From assembly GCA_019912885.1 (NCBI GenBank), contig JAIOHV010000090.1, positions 33,084 through 97,083 on the forward strand: 64,000 nucleotides of DNA. The letters are read 5' to 3'. The stretch comes from a bacterium (GTDB lineage: Bacteria; Lernaellota; Lernaellaia; JACKCT01). A model generated the notes under the pieces. That model made no database searches. It had not been told where the DNA came from and worked only from the letters and a program-made list of their open reading frames with translations. Below, in pieces: positions 10,746 through 19,549 of the stretch. Both the position numbers and the translations under genes were made by a program. Position 1 is the stretch's first letter. Every line of letters begins with the position of its first letter.

Positions 10746-11897
10746 TCAGAAGCGGAATTCCAACCCGGCCAGCGCAATATGATTCCGGAAATCCTGGAAC
10801 GGAGCGGTCGATTCGTTGGCCCGATAAACGTATCGCGCCTTCGCCCAAAGCTCGCCGACAAGGCGCACGGACGCACCCGCCGAGACGAGGTAGAGCAGAT
10901 CCGTGCGCTCCGCGTCCTCGTCGGTGATGGAGTCGTCGCGTTCGAAAAATCGCTTGTAGATCACTTCGCCGTAAAACGACGCGACGAAACGTTTGTCGAA
11001 CTTGTGCGTGAACAGCACCAGGCCCTTGTGTTTCAGGAAGTTGAACTCGGCGTCCGACTCCAGATTTTCGTCCTCGCCCCGGATCTCACCGATTTCGCTT
11101 GCGCCGCCGCCGGTGGCCTGGTCGAGTTGAAACACGTAGGCCGCGATGATCGAGCTTCGGCGCGCGACGATCGCCTCCACGCCGATCTCGCCGGTGTGGC
11201 GGGCGCCCTTTTCGGGCGAGCTTCGCGGATCGCTTTCATCCGAGGCCCATTGGCCAAGATAGAACTGATAGCCGTACAGGTAGTACGTCAAAAGCGCCGG
11301 CGTCCAGGTGTTGCGAATCTGCGCGAAACCGCCGTGCATGACGTAGTCGTAAAATCCGGCGTCCGGATACGCGTGGACGATGTTCTCGTAACGCACGCGC
11401 GCCTGCCACAGCGCCGAGATCACGCGGGCGTAATCGAGCGCCGCGGTGTTGCGGACGTAATCGAATTCCGTGTCGTCGGGCTCGGTGTAGTGTTCGATTT
11501 CGTCCTGAAGGCCGATCGAATTGTCGCCGAAGGTGTAGCCGAGATCCGCGCGGCCGCGCCCGATGAGCCACGTGTCGTCCGCGTCGCGCACGAAAACGTC
11601 GACCAGCGCCGAAGCGTCAAGGTCCAGGTGCCAGGGGGAATCCCACGGCGATACGTACGCGAGGAGCGCGGTCAATTCGGCGATCCACGCATCCTCGATT
11701 TCGTCGTCTTCCTCGGCGCCGGGCGGCGCGCTCCCGCTTCCCAGATCGACATTGGAATCGTATTTCGCGGCGATGCCGACCGCTCCGGAGAACGGGCCTT
11801 CCGTGCCGTCCTGCGCCGGCGCGCGCGCCGGAAGCAGCACGCACGCAAAAAGCGGGATCGCAAGCCATTCAAGGATTCGTATGGCCGCGCGTTTCAT
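10746..11897 (-). CDS. Putative outer-membrane beta-barrel protein
   Basis: Start at 11897, preceded by AGGGGAAACG and overlapping the previous stop as ATGA; 383 residues. An N-terminal signal peptide (cleavage near ARAPAQ) is followed by a region rich in alternating aromatic and polar residues (AAKYDSNVDLG, WQARVRYENIV, YYLYGYQFYLGQW, LWAKARYVYRANES). The protein ends in FRF, the C-terminal Phe signature of BAM-inserted barrels. The family is not recognised beyond that. It is the last gene of an operon with a coiled-coil periplasmic protein and a sigma54 two-component system, so it is probably the envelope effector of that system, or a part that signals to it. Confidence 0.75.
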   Translation of the reverse strand: MKRAAIRILEWLAIPLFACVLLPARAPAQDGTEGPFSGAVGIAAKYDSNVDLGSGSAPPGAEEDDEIEDAWIAELTALLAYVSPWDSPWHLDLDASALVDVFVRDADDTWLIGRGRADLGYTFGDNSIGLQDEIEHYTEPDDTEFDYVRNTAALDYARVISALWQARVRYENIVHAYPDAGFYDYVMHGGFAQIRNTWTPALLTYYLYGYQFYLGQWASDESDPRSSPEKGARHTGEIGVEAIVARRSSIIAAYVFQLDQATGGGASEIGEIRGEDENLESDAEFNFLKHKGLVLFTHKFDKRFVASFYGEVIYKRFFERDDSITDEDAERTDLLYLVSAGASVRLVGELWAKARYVYRANESTAPFQDFRNHIALAGLEFRF

Positions 11898-12403
11898 CGT
11901 TTCCCCTCGCGCTTCCTTAGGGTTTCGGCCTTCCGGCGGTATTCTTCCGCAAGCGCGGCCAGCCGGCTCCGTTCGGTTTCGATCTCGGCGGCCGACGCGC
12001 GGCGTGCCGCGACGGCGGCTTCCCCGCCGCGGATACGCTCGGCCAGGTCGCGCAAGCGCTGCCGCGCGCGCACGTCGCCGCCGAACTGCAAGTCCGCGAT
12101 TTCGCGCAACGCCTGACGCTGCTCGCGCAGCGAGGCCGTGCGCTCCGCGATTTCCGTTTCCTCGGCCTTTACGCGCTCCCGTTCCCGGGCGAGCGCGTCC
12201 ACGCGATCCTCGATGATCTCCGCTTTTTCGATGATATCCTCTGGCCCGTCCAGTTCCCGAATGGCGATCGCCGCGTCGATGCTCGTCCAGCTTTTCCACG
12301 CGGCGGGGGCCAAATCCGGATCGGCCGCGTGCGCTCCCAGCGCCGCGAGCACCGCGAGGATCATCGCGGCGGCGGCAAGTGGTTGGCGTCGCGGGGGCGG
12401 CAT
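11894..12403 (-). CDS. Secreted coiled-coil protein
   Basis: The 169-residue product has a signal peptide (cleavage near ALGAHA|ADP) and then a long Ala/Glu/Arg-rich helix from about residue 60 to the end, with heptad-like spacing of Leu, Ile and Ala. This predicts a periplasmic coiled coil. The start overlaps the sigma54 regulator stop by one base and the stop overlaps the barrel gene start by four, so translation is coupled on both sides. No lipobox is present. Length and shape are like Skp/OmpH or small TolB-associated proteins, but no family signature was seen. A chaperone or scaffold for the barrel protein is a reasonable guess only. Confidence 0.75.
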   Translation of the reverse strand: MPPPRRQPLAAAAMILAVLAALGAHAADPDLAPAAWKSWTSIDAAIAIRELDGPEDIIEKAEIIEDRVDALARERERVKAEETEIAERTASLREQRQALREIADLQFGGDVRARQRLRDLAERIRGGEAAVAARRASAAEIETERSRLAALAEEYRRKAETLRKREGKR

Positions 12404-13782
12404 CAGTCCTCGATTCCGAATTTTTCGAGCTTGTAGCGAAAGCGGTTGCGGTCGATGCCGAGCGCCTTGGCGGCGCGCGCCTTGACGCGGCCCGATCGTT
12501 CATACGCGTGCAGGATCAGCCGGCGCTCGAAGTTTTCCATGGCGCCGTCAAAATCGACGTCCTCGTCGGGCAGCGCCACGTACGACGATCCGCGCGACGA
12601 CAGCGACGACGGCAGGTGCGCGGCGGCGATCGGCTCCGATCCGGCAAGCACCGCCGCGTGTTCGATGACGTTCTTGAGCTCGCGCACGTTGCCCGGCCAG
12701 TCGTGTTCCATGAGCGTGGCGACGGCCGAGGCGTCCGGCGCCTTGACCGGATGTCCCAGGCGCGCCGATTCGCGGCGGATGAACACCTCGACAAGCCGCG
12801 GGATGTCGTCTTTGCGCGCGCGCAGGGGCGGCATTTCGATGCCGAAGACGTTGAGCCGGTAGAGCAGATCCTCGCGAAAACGCCCGGCGCGCACGGCCTC
12901 GTGGAGATTCTTGTTCGTCGCCGCCACAATGCGGATGTTCACCTTGATGGTGCGCGTGCCGCCCACGCGCTCGAATTCGCGCTCCTGAATGACGCGCAAC
13001 AGCTTGGTCTGAACGCCGGCGGGGATGTCGGCGACCTCGTCGAGAAACAGCGTGCCCCCATCGGCCAGCTCGAAGCGGCCGATCTTGCGCGCGACGGCGC
13101 CGGTGAAAGCCCCGCGCTCGTGGCCGAACAGCTCGGATTCGAGCACGCCCTCGGCGTACGCCGCGCAATGAACGCTCACAAAGGGCCCTTTGGCGCGCGC
13201 GCTTTTCTGGTGCAGGGCGCGCGCGACCAACTCCTTGCCCGTACCGCTTTCGCCGAAGATCATAACCGTCGAATCCGAGGGCGCGACCTTGTCGATCATC
13301 TCGAATACGCGGCGTATCGGCTCGCTGTCGCCGATGATTTCCCCGCTTCCGTGACGCGAAGCGTCGTCCGCCTCGAACGTTTCGACGCGCGCGGACAGGC
13401 GTTCCATGCGGGCGGACATCTCGCGCACGGCGACCGCCTTTTCGAACTTGACCTGCAACTCGGCCATGTCGAGCGGTTTCGTGACGAAATCGAACGCGCC
13501 GCGCTTCATTGCCTCGACGGCGGCCTCGACGCTGCCATGCGCGGTCACGACGATGACGACGGTTTCGGGCCATCGCTCGCGGACGCTCGACAAAAGGGCC
13601 ATGCCGTCCATGGCCGGCATGCGCAGATCCGTCACCAGGACGTCCGCGGCGCTGTCCTCCATGGCCCGAAGCGCCTTCCGGCCGTCGTAGGCCGCGCGGG
13701 CGTTGTGCCCGCGCCGGGCGACGAGCTGGCACAGGACATCGGCGGACGAGCGGTTGTCGTCGACGATCAGGAAGTTTGCCAT
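12403..13782 (-). CDS. Sigma54-dependent response regulator (NtrC/ZraR type)
   Basis: The start at 13782 has GGCGGAGG seven bases upstream, and an A separates it from the kinase stop; 459 residues. A receiver (D8, D9, phospho-acceptor D52, K102) leads to an AAA+ domain with Walker A GESGTGKE (177-184), the sigma54-contact loop GAFTGA (224-229), the Walker B motif LFLDEV and an R-finger segment [13 protein letters not shown] Fis-type helix-turn-helix ends the protein ([20 protein letters not shown]). It activates sigma54 promoters when phosphorylated by the kinase encoded just upstream. No -24/-12 element was confidently located in the window. Confidence 0.95.
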   Translation of the reverse strand: MANFLIVDDNRSSADVLCQLVARRGHNARAAYDGRKALRAMEDSAADVLVTDLRMPAMDGMALLSSVRERWPETVVIVVTAHGSVEAAVEAMKRGAFDFVTKPLDMAELQVKFEKAVAVREMSARMERLSARVETFEADDASRHGSGEIIGDSEPIRRVFEMIDKVAPSDSTVMIFGESGTGKELVARALHQKSARAKGPFVSVHCAAYAEGVLESELFGHERGAFTGAVARKIGRFELADGGTLFLDEVADIPAGVQTKLLRVIQEREFERVGGTRTIKVNIRIVAATNKNLHEAVRAGRFREDLLYRLNVFGIEMPPLRARKDDIPRLVEVFIRRESARLGHPVKAPDASAVATLMEHDWPGNVRELKNVIEHAAVLAGSEPIAAAHLPSSLSSRGSSYVALPDEDVDFDGAMENFERRLILHAYERSGRVKARAAKALGIDRNRFRYKLEKFGIED

Positions 13783-13783
13783 T

Positions 13784-15256
13784 TCATGCCTCCGCCTCGC
13801 CGCCCGCGGCCGGGATCCGGACGACAAATCGCGCCCCGCCGCCCGCGCGGTTTTCGCCGGCGATCGACCCGCCGTGGCCGCGAACGATCTTGTCCGCGTT
13901 CGAAAGGCCAAGGCCGGTACCCGCCTCGCGGGTCGTGAAGAAGGGATCGAACAATTTGTCTTGCACGTCCTTCGGGATTCCCGGGCCCGTGTCGTCGATG
14001 ACGAATTCCACGAAATCTTCCTCCCCGTGCGCGCGGCGCACCAAAACCGCGACGCGCCCGCCCTCCGGGCTCGCCTGAACGGCGTTCAAAAGGATATTGA
14101 GCAAGGATTGTTCCAACCGGTCGCGATCGGCGCGAAGGCCCGGCAATCCTTCCTCGACGAGCAGGTCGATCGCGACACCCGCGCTCTCGGCCTCTCCGGC
14201 GGCCATCTCCGCGGCCGCGCGCGCGATATCCCCCGGGTCGGCCTGACGCGCTGAAAGCCGGATCGGGCGCGAATAGGTCAGGAACTCGGTGAGGAACCGA
14301 TTCAGCTTGCCAACCTCGCGATGAAGCGTTTCGATCGTCCGGGACGGAGGCGCGCCGCTCTCTCGCAGTTCCTCACCGAGAAGCGTCACGAGAAGCTTGA
14401 TGGAATTGAGGGGATTGCGGATCTCGTGCGCGACGGACGCGGAGATCTCCTTGAGGCTATCGTCACGCCGGCGCACCTGCTCGGCCATGCCGTTGATCGA
14501 TTCGGCCAGGACGCGCAGTTCGGACGCCGCGGGCGGCGGCACGCGCGCGTCGTATTCGCCGCGGCCGATGCGGCGGGCCGTGTCGGCCATGCTGCGGATG
14601 GGCCGCGTCAGCGTGCGCGCCAAAACGATCGCGAGCAGCACGCCGAACATCGCGCCGAGCGCGGTGACGAGGTAGAGCCGCGCGCGCATCGACTCGATCA
14701 CCTCCACCTCGCGCGTGCCGGCGTTGACGCCGACGATGGCCACCAGGGCGCCCGCCGGTGTCGTGATCGGCGCCCAGACCGACATATAGAGGTTTCCCCC
14801 CGTGCCGCGAAACGTGCCGGTGCTGACGGAGTGGCCGGCCGACAGGCTCGCCAAGGCGCCCTCGTCGAAGCGGCGCGGGGCGATGCGGTCGCCGATTTTC
14901 GCCCCTGGCGCCGGCAAAAGCGCGGTGAGGTCGGGACGGAACACGACGATCGACTCCACGCCCGTCGCCTCGCGGATTTCGTCGAGTTTTTCCAGCAGGC
15001 GGCGGACCATGCGCGACTCATCGTCGCTCGCGCGAATCAACTCGATCCGCTCGACGGGCACGTTGCGCGCGGCGATACTCGCGATGTCGCGCAGTTTGCG
15101 GGCGACCTCGTCCTCCAGGTGATCGCGCGCCGTCGAGAAAAAGAAAAAGCTGAAGATCGACGCAAGCGCAAAAATGACAAGCAGGTAGGAAACGATCTGC
15201 GCGGTGAAGATCGAACGCGTTCCGTTCGGCGCCGGGATTGCCATATCCCCGTTCAT
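13784..15256 (-). CDS. Membrane sensor histidine kinase, partner of the sigma54 regulator
   Basis: 490 residues from the ATG at 15256; another ATG 12 bases downstream is possible. A first membrane segment (YLLVIFALASIFSFFFF) and a second near residue 210-235 bracket a periplasmic sensor region of about 150 residues, with FRPDLTALLPAPG and a single-cache-like strand pattern. HAMP follows the second segment, then HisKA with SASVAHEIRNPLNSI, then HATPase with N-box LLNILLNAVQASPEGG, DTGPGI and GTGLGLS. The order and the one-base gap to the regulator gene make the pairing firm. The signal is unknown; small-molecule binding is typical of cache domains. Confidence 0.92.
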   Translation of the reverse strand: MNGDMAIPAPNGTRSIFTAQIVSYLLVIFALASIFSFFFFSTARDHLEDEVARKLRDIASIAARNVPVERIELIRASDDESRMVRRLLEKLDEIREATGVESIVVFRPDLTALLPAPGAKIGDRIAPRRFDEGALASLSAGHSVSTGTFRGTGGNLYMSVWAPITTPAGALVAIVGVNAGTREVEVIESMRARLYLVTALGAMFGVLLAIVLARTLTRPIRSMADTARRIGRGEYDARVPPPAASELRVLAESINGMAEQVRRRDDSLKEISASVAHEIRNPLNSIKLLVTLLGEELRESGAPPSRTIETLHREVGKLNRFLTEFLTYSRPIRLSARQADPGDIARAAAEMAAGEAESAGVAIDLLVEEGLPGLRADRDRLEQSLLNILLNAVQASPEGGRVAVLVRRAHGEEDFVEFVIDDTGPGIPKDVQDKLFDPFFTTREAGTGLGLSNADKIVRGHGGSIAGENRAGGGARFVVRIPAAGGEAEA

Positions 15257-15406
15257 CGCGCGTTTTTCGCGCGCGGTCAAAGACGTTCGGCGGCCGGATC
15301 GCGCGCAAGGTGTGCCCGCGCCCACGGATCGGCGGCATTCGGGCGTCGCCGGCGCGCGCCCGTGTCATGATTCGCGGGCGTCGGGAACACGATCAAGGAG
15401 GCCATC

Positions 15407-15670
15407 ATGGCTCGTTGCGATACCTGCGGAAACGAATACGGCGGCGGATTCCAGGTGAAGTGGAACGGGGAGTCCTTCCATTTCGACAGCTTCGAATGCG
15501 CCATCCACCGACTCGCGCCGATATGCGAAGCGTGCGGCGTGCGCATCGTCGGCCACGGCGTGCAGGCGGGCGATCGCCTTTTCTGCTGCTCGAATTGCGC
15601 GCGCGAGGTCGGCGTCAAGGGACTCGCCGACCACATCGAAACCGATCGGACCGCCCGCCCCAACGCGTAA
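15407..15670 (+). CDS. Small zinc-ribbon / metallothionein-like protein
   Basis: An 87-residue cytoplasmic protein with a strong ribosome site (AAGGAGG). Cysteines come in pairs: CDTCGN at the start, a single Cys in FDSFECAIHRL, then CEACGVRIVGHGVQ and FCCSNCARE. The spacing suggests two metal-binding knuckles that bring the N- and C-terminal pairs together, similar to small proteins annotated as prokaryotic metallothionein or TRASH-like zinc fingers. It is flanked by divergent or convergent genes with no shared operon. Metal storage, or an adaptor role in transcription, are the two likely options; neither is shown by context. Confidence 0.75.
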   Translation: MARCDTCGNEYGGGFQVKWNGESFHFDSFECAIHRLAPICEACGVRIVGHGVQAGDRLFCCSNCAREVGVKGLADHIETDRTARPNA

Positions 15671-15725
15671 ACACGCGCGCGAAACCCGCGTCCCGTCCGC
15701 GTGCGTGCGTTGCGGGAGGGGGGCG

Positions 15726-16301
15726 TTATTCCTTCGCGAGTTCGCGCAATTTGAGGACGGTGTTCCAGTTGCGCGTCGTGCTCGTGGTCTGAAGCTTTGC
15801 GTCGAAATAGTCGGTGGTGAGCTTCGTACGCGCGACGCCGTGCGGGCAGAGCAGGTAGATCACGCTTCCCGCGACGGTGTATTCGTCGCCCGGCGAGCGA
15901 TCGGGGTCGAGTGCGCGGACGCGCGAGGCGTCCGGCTTGCCGGCGAGAAAAACGACGTGCAGGGATTTCGGATCGGCGCCCGCCGCCCGGTACGGATTGG
16001 ATTTGGCGATGCGGTCGATTTCCCCGGCGGTGCGCGTTACCACGGGAGCGCGAAAGCCAAGGCGCTCCTCGATCATCGCGGCGACGCGGGCGGGAAGAGA
16101 CGCGGCCACGCCTTCGCTCGCGCGAAAGACGACGTTGCCGCTTTGGATGTACGTGCGAACGTCGATTGCGCCGGCGTCTTCGAACATCGCCGCAAGATCC
16201 TTCATGGCGAGGCGATGTTTGCCGCCGACGTTGATGCCCCGCAACACCGCGACATATATCTCCGGACGGTTTTTTGGCATCGGCGCGCGCGCCGCGCTCA
16301 T
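15726..16301 (-). CDS. DUF1697 family protein
   Basis: The 191-residue protein has the DUF1697 signatures: YVAVLRGINVGG with KHRLAMKDL at the N-terminus, TYIQSGNVVF, and a C-terminal TTDYFDAKL ... TTRNWNTVLKL. DUF1697 is a widespread cytoplasmic family of unknown function. The start at 16301 overlaps the upstream NHL gene stop by four bases (ATGA); an internal ATG 21 bases on (MPKNRPEIY) is also possible. Its placement as last gene of a lipoprotein operon is unusual for this family, which is normally found alone. Confidence 0.85.
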   Translation of the reverse strand: MSAARAPMPKNRPEIYVAVLRGINVGGKHRLAMKDLAAMFEDAGAIDVRTYIQSGNVVFRASEGVAASLPARVAAMIEERLGFRAPVVTRTAGEIDRIAKSNPYRAAGADPKSLHVVFLAGKPDASRVRALDPDRSPGDEYTVAGSVIYLLCPHGVARTKLTTDYFDAKLQTTSTTRNWNTVLKLRELAKE

Positions 16302-17635
16302 TCAGCCGCGTACACGACGCGGATGCGGTGATTGTAGGTGTCGGCAATATAGAGGTTGCCGGCCGGATCGAGTTCGACGCCGTAGGGGCGGCTGAGCCGC
16401 GCGTCGATCGCCGGGCCGCCGTCGCCTTCGTCGCCCGCGTCTCCACACAATCCCGCGTACGTGTCGACGACGCCGTCGGGGCCGATCCGCCGGACGCAGC
16501 TATTCTCCTTGTCCGCCACGAAGATCGTGCCGTCCGGCGCGATCGCGACATCGCGCGGCTGATAGAACCGCGCCTCGGTCGCCGGGCCGCCGTCGCCGGA
16601 AAAGGCGCCCTTGGGGGCGCCTTCGTCGAGTTCCGTCGCGTCGTAGGGCGCGGGATTGACGCCCGCGACGGTGCGTACGGTGCCGTCGGGATCGAGCGCG
16701 CGAACGAGATGATTGCCGGTGTCGGTGAAATACAGCACGTCGTCCGGCCCCATCTCCATGCCGGCGGACGGCGCGGCCGACTGGCTGACCGGCTGATTCA
16801 TGTAAACTTCCGCGCCGGGAACGGCGTCCCCGCGAAAGCCCTGGGGCCTCGACGGCGCGCGCGTGCAGTTCGGATCGTCGGCCGACTCCTCGCGGCAGAC
16901 GCGGCATTCCTCGCCGCCGCCCTCGACGGGTTCACACACCTCGACGTAGCCGTCCGGGACGAACGTGCCGACCGGGCCGACCACGGTGTCGATAACTCCG
17001 TTCTGATCGACGCGGCGGATGCGCTGGTTCGCCTGATCCATGATGTACATGCGCCCCTGGCCGTCGAATGCCGTCGACACCGGCAGATCGACGAGCGCCT
17101 CGATCGCGGGCACACCCTCGCCCGCGAAGGCGCGCTGCCCGTCGCCGCAGATTGCTTCCATCGCGCCGGTGGCGGTGTCCATTTCCATCACCTTGGAATT
17201 GTGCCACGCCGACAGGATCACCGTGCCCTGCGGCGAGAACCGGATGTGCGTCGGATGGTTGAGGCTCGTTTCGAGCGCGGGGCCGTCGGGCGCGTCGCCG
17301 AGCTCGCCCGTGCCGATGTAGGTTTCCACCTCGCCGCCCACGATGCGGCGGATGCGGTGGTTGTTCCAGTCGATGATATACGCGAGGCCGTCGGGCCCCC
17401 ACGTCATGTCCATCGGCAAATACAGGCTCACCTTTTCCGGCGGAACGCCGTCCGCGCCGAGCGCGGCGACGCCGTTGCCCGCGAACGTGCAAATGACGCC
17501 GGGCGCGGCCTCGCAAACACTGGCGTCGTCATCGCCGCCGCCGCCCGATTCGCACGCGATCGGCAAGCAAAACGCGAGCGCCGCGAGCGCGGCGAAAACC
17601 ATGACGCGGAAATTCGGGAATTTCAGCATCTTCAA
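16298..17635 (-). CDS. NHL-repeat beta-propeller lipoprotein A
   Basis: 445 residues with a signal peptide and lipobox ending PIAC, followed by a Gly/Asp linker (ESGGGGDDD). At least five NHL repeats follow, each with the pattern of a strand, NP-x-D/G, a short strand and a Y/F-I-x-D loop, for example LAYIIDWNNHRIRR, MYIMDQANQRIRR, LYFTDTGNHLVRA and LYIADTYNHRIRV. The repeats are separated by inserts rich in Gly and Asp such as FSGDGGPATEA. A Cys-rich insert sits near residue 235. NHL propellers bind proteins, RNA or peptides; here it is extracytoplasmic. The stop overlaps DUF1697 and the start overlaps NHL lipoprotein B, each by four bases. Confidence 0.88.
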   Translation of the reverse strand: MKMLKFPNFRVMVFAALAALAFCLPIACESGGGGDDDASVCEAAPGVICTFAGNGVAALGADGVPPEKVSLYLPMDMTWGPDGLAYIIDWNNHRIRRIVGGEVETYIGTGELGDAPDGPALETSLNHPTHIRFSPQGTVILSAWHNSKVMEMDTATGAMEAICGDGQRAFAGEGVPAIEALVDLPVSTAFDGQGRMYIMDQANQRIRRVDQNGVIDTVVGPVGTFVPDGYVEVCEPVEGGGEECRVCREESADDPNCTRAPSRPQGFRGDAVPGAEVYMNQPVSQSAAPSAGMEMGPDDVLYFTDTGNHLVRALDPDGTVRTVAGVNPAPYDATELDEGAPKGAFSGDGGPATEARFYQPRDVAIAPDGTIFVADKENSCVRRIGPDGVVDTYAGLCGDAGDEGDGGPAIDARLSRPYGVELDPAGNLYIADTYNHRIRVVYAAE

Positions 17636-18867
17636 TCTCCCGGCGTGAACGCGCGGATGCGATGGTTGTACGTATCCGCAATGTAGAGCCTGCCTGAAAG
17701 GTCGAACGCGACTCCGCCCGGGCGATTCAGCGCGGTTTCCGTCGGCGAGAAGCCCTCGCCGCCGTAGCCCGCGTCCCCGTTACCCGCGGCCGTGCGGATG
17801 ACGCCCGTTTCGAGATCGATAGCCCGCACGCGGTGGTTTTTCTCATCGGCGATATAAAGATTGCGGCCATCGGATGACATCTCCAGGTCGCGCGGATTGT
17901 TCAACATCGCGGCCGTCGCGGGCCCGTCGTCGCCGCCGAATCCGGCTTCGCCCGTGCCGGCGATTGTCTGGATGAGGTCGTTTTCGAAATCGATGCGGCG
18001 AATGACGTTGTTGAGCGTGTCCGAAACGTAAAGGCGGCCGTCCTGGTCGAACGCCAGCGCGCCGCCCGGAGGGGGATTCGACCCCGCGGGGAAATTGAAC
18101 GTCGCTTCAAGCGGCGTGCCACCGTCACCATCGTAACCCTGTGTCGCGGGCGTGCCGGCCACGGTCTCGATGACGCCGTCGGGCGAAATGGAGCGGATCA
18201 CCTGATTGCGCATATCGAGAATGAACTCACTGCCGCCGGGCGAGAAGGCGACCTGCGTCGGCTGGTTCAAAAGCGCCTTGCCCGCGGGTCCGCCGTCGCC
18301 GGCGTAGCCCGGATTGCTCCCGCAGGTTATCGAAACCATCTCCGTTGCCGGATCGAACGCGCGCAGTTTGTGATTGTGCCACGAGACAAGCACGATTGTG
18401 TCGTCGTTCGGATTCTCGACGAACTGCGTCGGGTGATTGAGCGCGACGCTCGTCCCGGGCGCGCCGGGGGCCTGCGTGTCGGAAAGATCCTCGGGGCCGT
18501 CGCCGACAAAGCCGGAGCCGATGACGGTGCGCAATGTGCCGTCTTCCTCGACCTTGCGGATCGCGTGGTTGTTCCAATCGACGATATACGCGTCGCCGTT
18601 TGACATAAACGTCACGTCGATGGGCCAGTAGAGCATCGACTCGGCGAGCGGATGCCCGTCGCCGTCGAAACCGGCCAGGCCGTTGCCGGCCCAGGTGCAC
18701 AAGGCGACCGCGGGATCGCAGCTACCGGCGTCGCCGTCGCCCCCGTCGTCATCGTCGTCGTCATCGCCGCCGCAGCCGGCGACCGCGATCAGAAACGCGG
18801 CGGCCAGGAAGGCGACCAGCCAAAACAGATGTCTGCCACCGGCGATCGAAACTCGTGGATCGTTCAT
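17632..18867 (-). CDS. NHL-repeat beta-propeller lipoprotein B
   Basis: 411 residues with a signal peptide, lipobox ending VAGC and a GGDDDDDDD run. The NHL blades (AYIVDWNNHAIRK, EFILDMRNQVIRS, LYVSDTLNNVIRR, LYIADEKNHRVRA, LYIADTYNHRIRA) match those of lipoprotein A in order and spacing, so the two are paralogues that arose by duplication inside the operon. Loops such as GYAGDGGPAG and GFGGDDGPAT are Asp-rich and could bind calcium. It overlaps both neighbours by 4 nt. No active-site residues were seen; a docking platform at the outer membrane is the most likely role. Confidence 0.88.
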   Translation of the reverse strand: MNDPRVSIAGGRHLFWLVAFLAAAFLIAVAGCGGDDDDDDDGGDGDAGSCDPAVALCTWAGNGLAGFDGDGHPLAESMLYWPIDVTFMSNGDAYIVDWNNHAIRKVEEDGTLRTVIGSGFVGDGPEDLSDTQAPGAPGTSVALNHPTQFVENPNDDTIVLVSWHNHKLRAFDPATEMVSITCGSNPGYAGDGGPAGKALLNQPTQVAFSPGGSEFILDMRNQVIRSISPDGVIETVAGTPATQGYDGDGGTPLEATFNFPAGSNPPPGGALAFDQDGRLYVSDTLNNVIRRIDFENDLIQTIAGTGEAGFGGDDGPATAAMLNNPRDLEMSSDGRNLYIADEKNHRVRAIDLETGVIRTAAGNGDAGYGGEGFSPTETALNRPGGVAFDLSGRLYIADTYNHRIRAFTPGD

Positions 18868-19406
18868 TTCGTTTCCTCAATTCCGCAGGTGAGATCGAAA
18901 CCGCAGTCCTCGTAACCGCACTCCGGCCATGTGCAATGATGCGCATGGCAGTCGATGCACGACTTGATTTCACCGTCCTTGAGCACCGTGCCGTCGATCG
19001 CCACGCGCTGCCAACGCCAGTCGTTGCCGAATTCCGAGTAGCCGGATTCCATCTTCCGCATGGCCGTGTACTCAAGCAGTTCGGTGCAGTTTTCGTCCTC
19101 GTATTCGAGCTTCACGAGCGTCGCTCCGATGGCGTAGCGGTGATCCGCGTTCAACTCGCGATACGGCGTGGTCGCCGCTTCATTGGTGACCACGCGGATG
19201 TACCGAAGCTCGTGCTCGTGCGTGAAACCGCAGGGGCGGCCTTCATGCCAGCCCGCAACGGAATCGAGCGGGAAAATCGGTTCGGCGGCCGGCTCGCCCG
19301 TATCGTCGCCGTCATTTCCCGCGCCCGGTTCGCACGCGATCGCCCACCAGACAAGGCCAATGATCGCGAGCAAAAATGAATTCGCCGCTCCAATACCGTC
19401 CCTCAA
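18864..19406 (-). CDS. Cytochrome P460-like haem lipoprotein
   Basis: 180 residues with a signal peptide ending WWAIAC (lipobox) and an acidic linker. The core has strands LRYIRVVTNEAA, GATLVKLEYEDENC, MRKMESGYSEFGNDWRWQRV and DGTVLKDGEIKSC, which follow the cytochrome P460 fold. It ends with a c-type haem site CIDCH and then a further run of five Cys (HHCTWPECGYEDC and beyond) that is unusual for the family. Known P460 proteins oxidise hydroxylamine or related compounds, or act as electron carriers; the substrate here is unknown. It is the first gene of an operon with two NHL lipoproteins (ATGA overlap), so it may be part of a surface complex. Confidence 0.8.
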   Translation of the reverse strand: MRDGIGAANSFLLAIIGLVWWAIACEPGAGNDGDDTGEPAAEPIFPLDSVAGWHEGRPCGFTHEHELRYIRVVTNEAATTPYRELNADHRYAIGATLVKLEYEDENCTELLEYTAMRKMESGYSEFGNDWRWQRVAIDGTVLKDGEIKSCIDCHAHHCTWPECGYEDCGFDLTCGIEETK

Positions 19407-19549
19407 TCCGTCACTCCCATAACCCGCGCCAAGTGGGTCAACCCAAGGCAGCCCCGTTCCGAACCAAAAATAGAAGGTGCCTTTTTACCACGATTGGTGC
19501 ATCAGGACGCCATCGACTTGATGCCGCGACGATCATCAATGTTGGCTTG

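Noticed and set aside
10743..12116. 457-codon plus-strand open frame
   Set aside because: It is antisense to the barrel and coiled-coil genes, which have a good start, signal peptides and ATGA coupling. The product is Arg-rich and has no domain.
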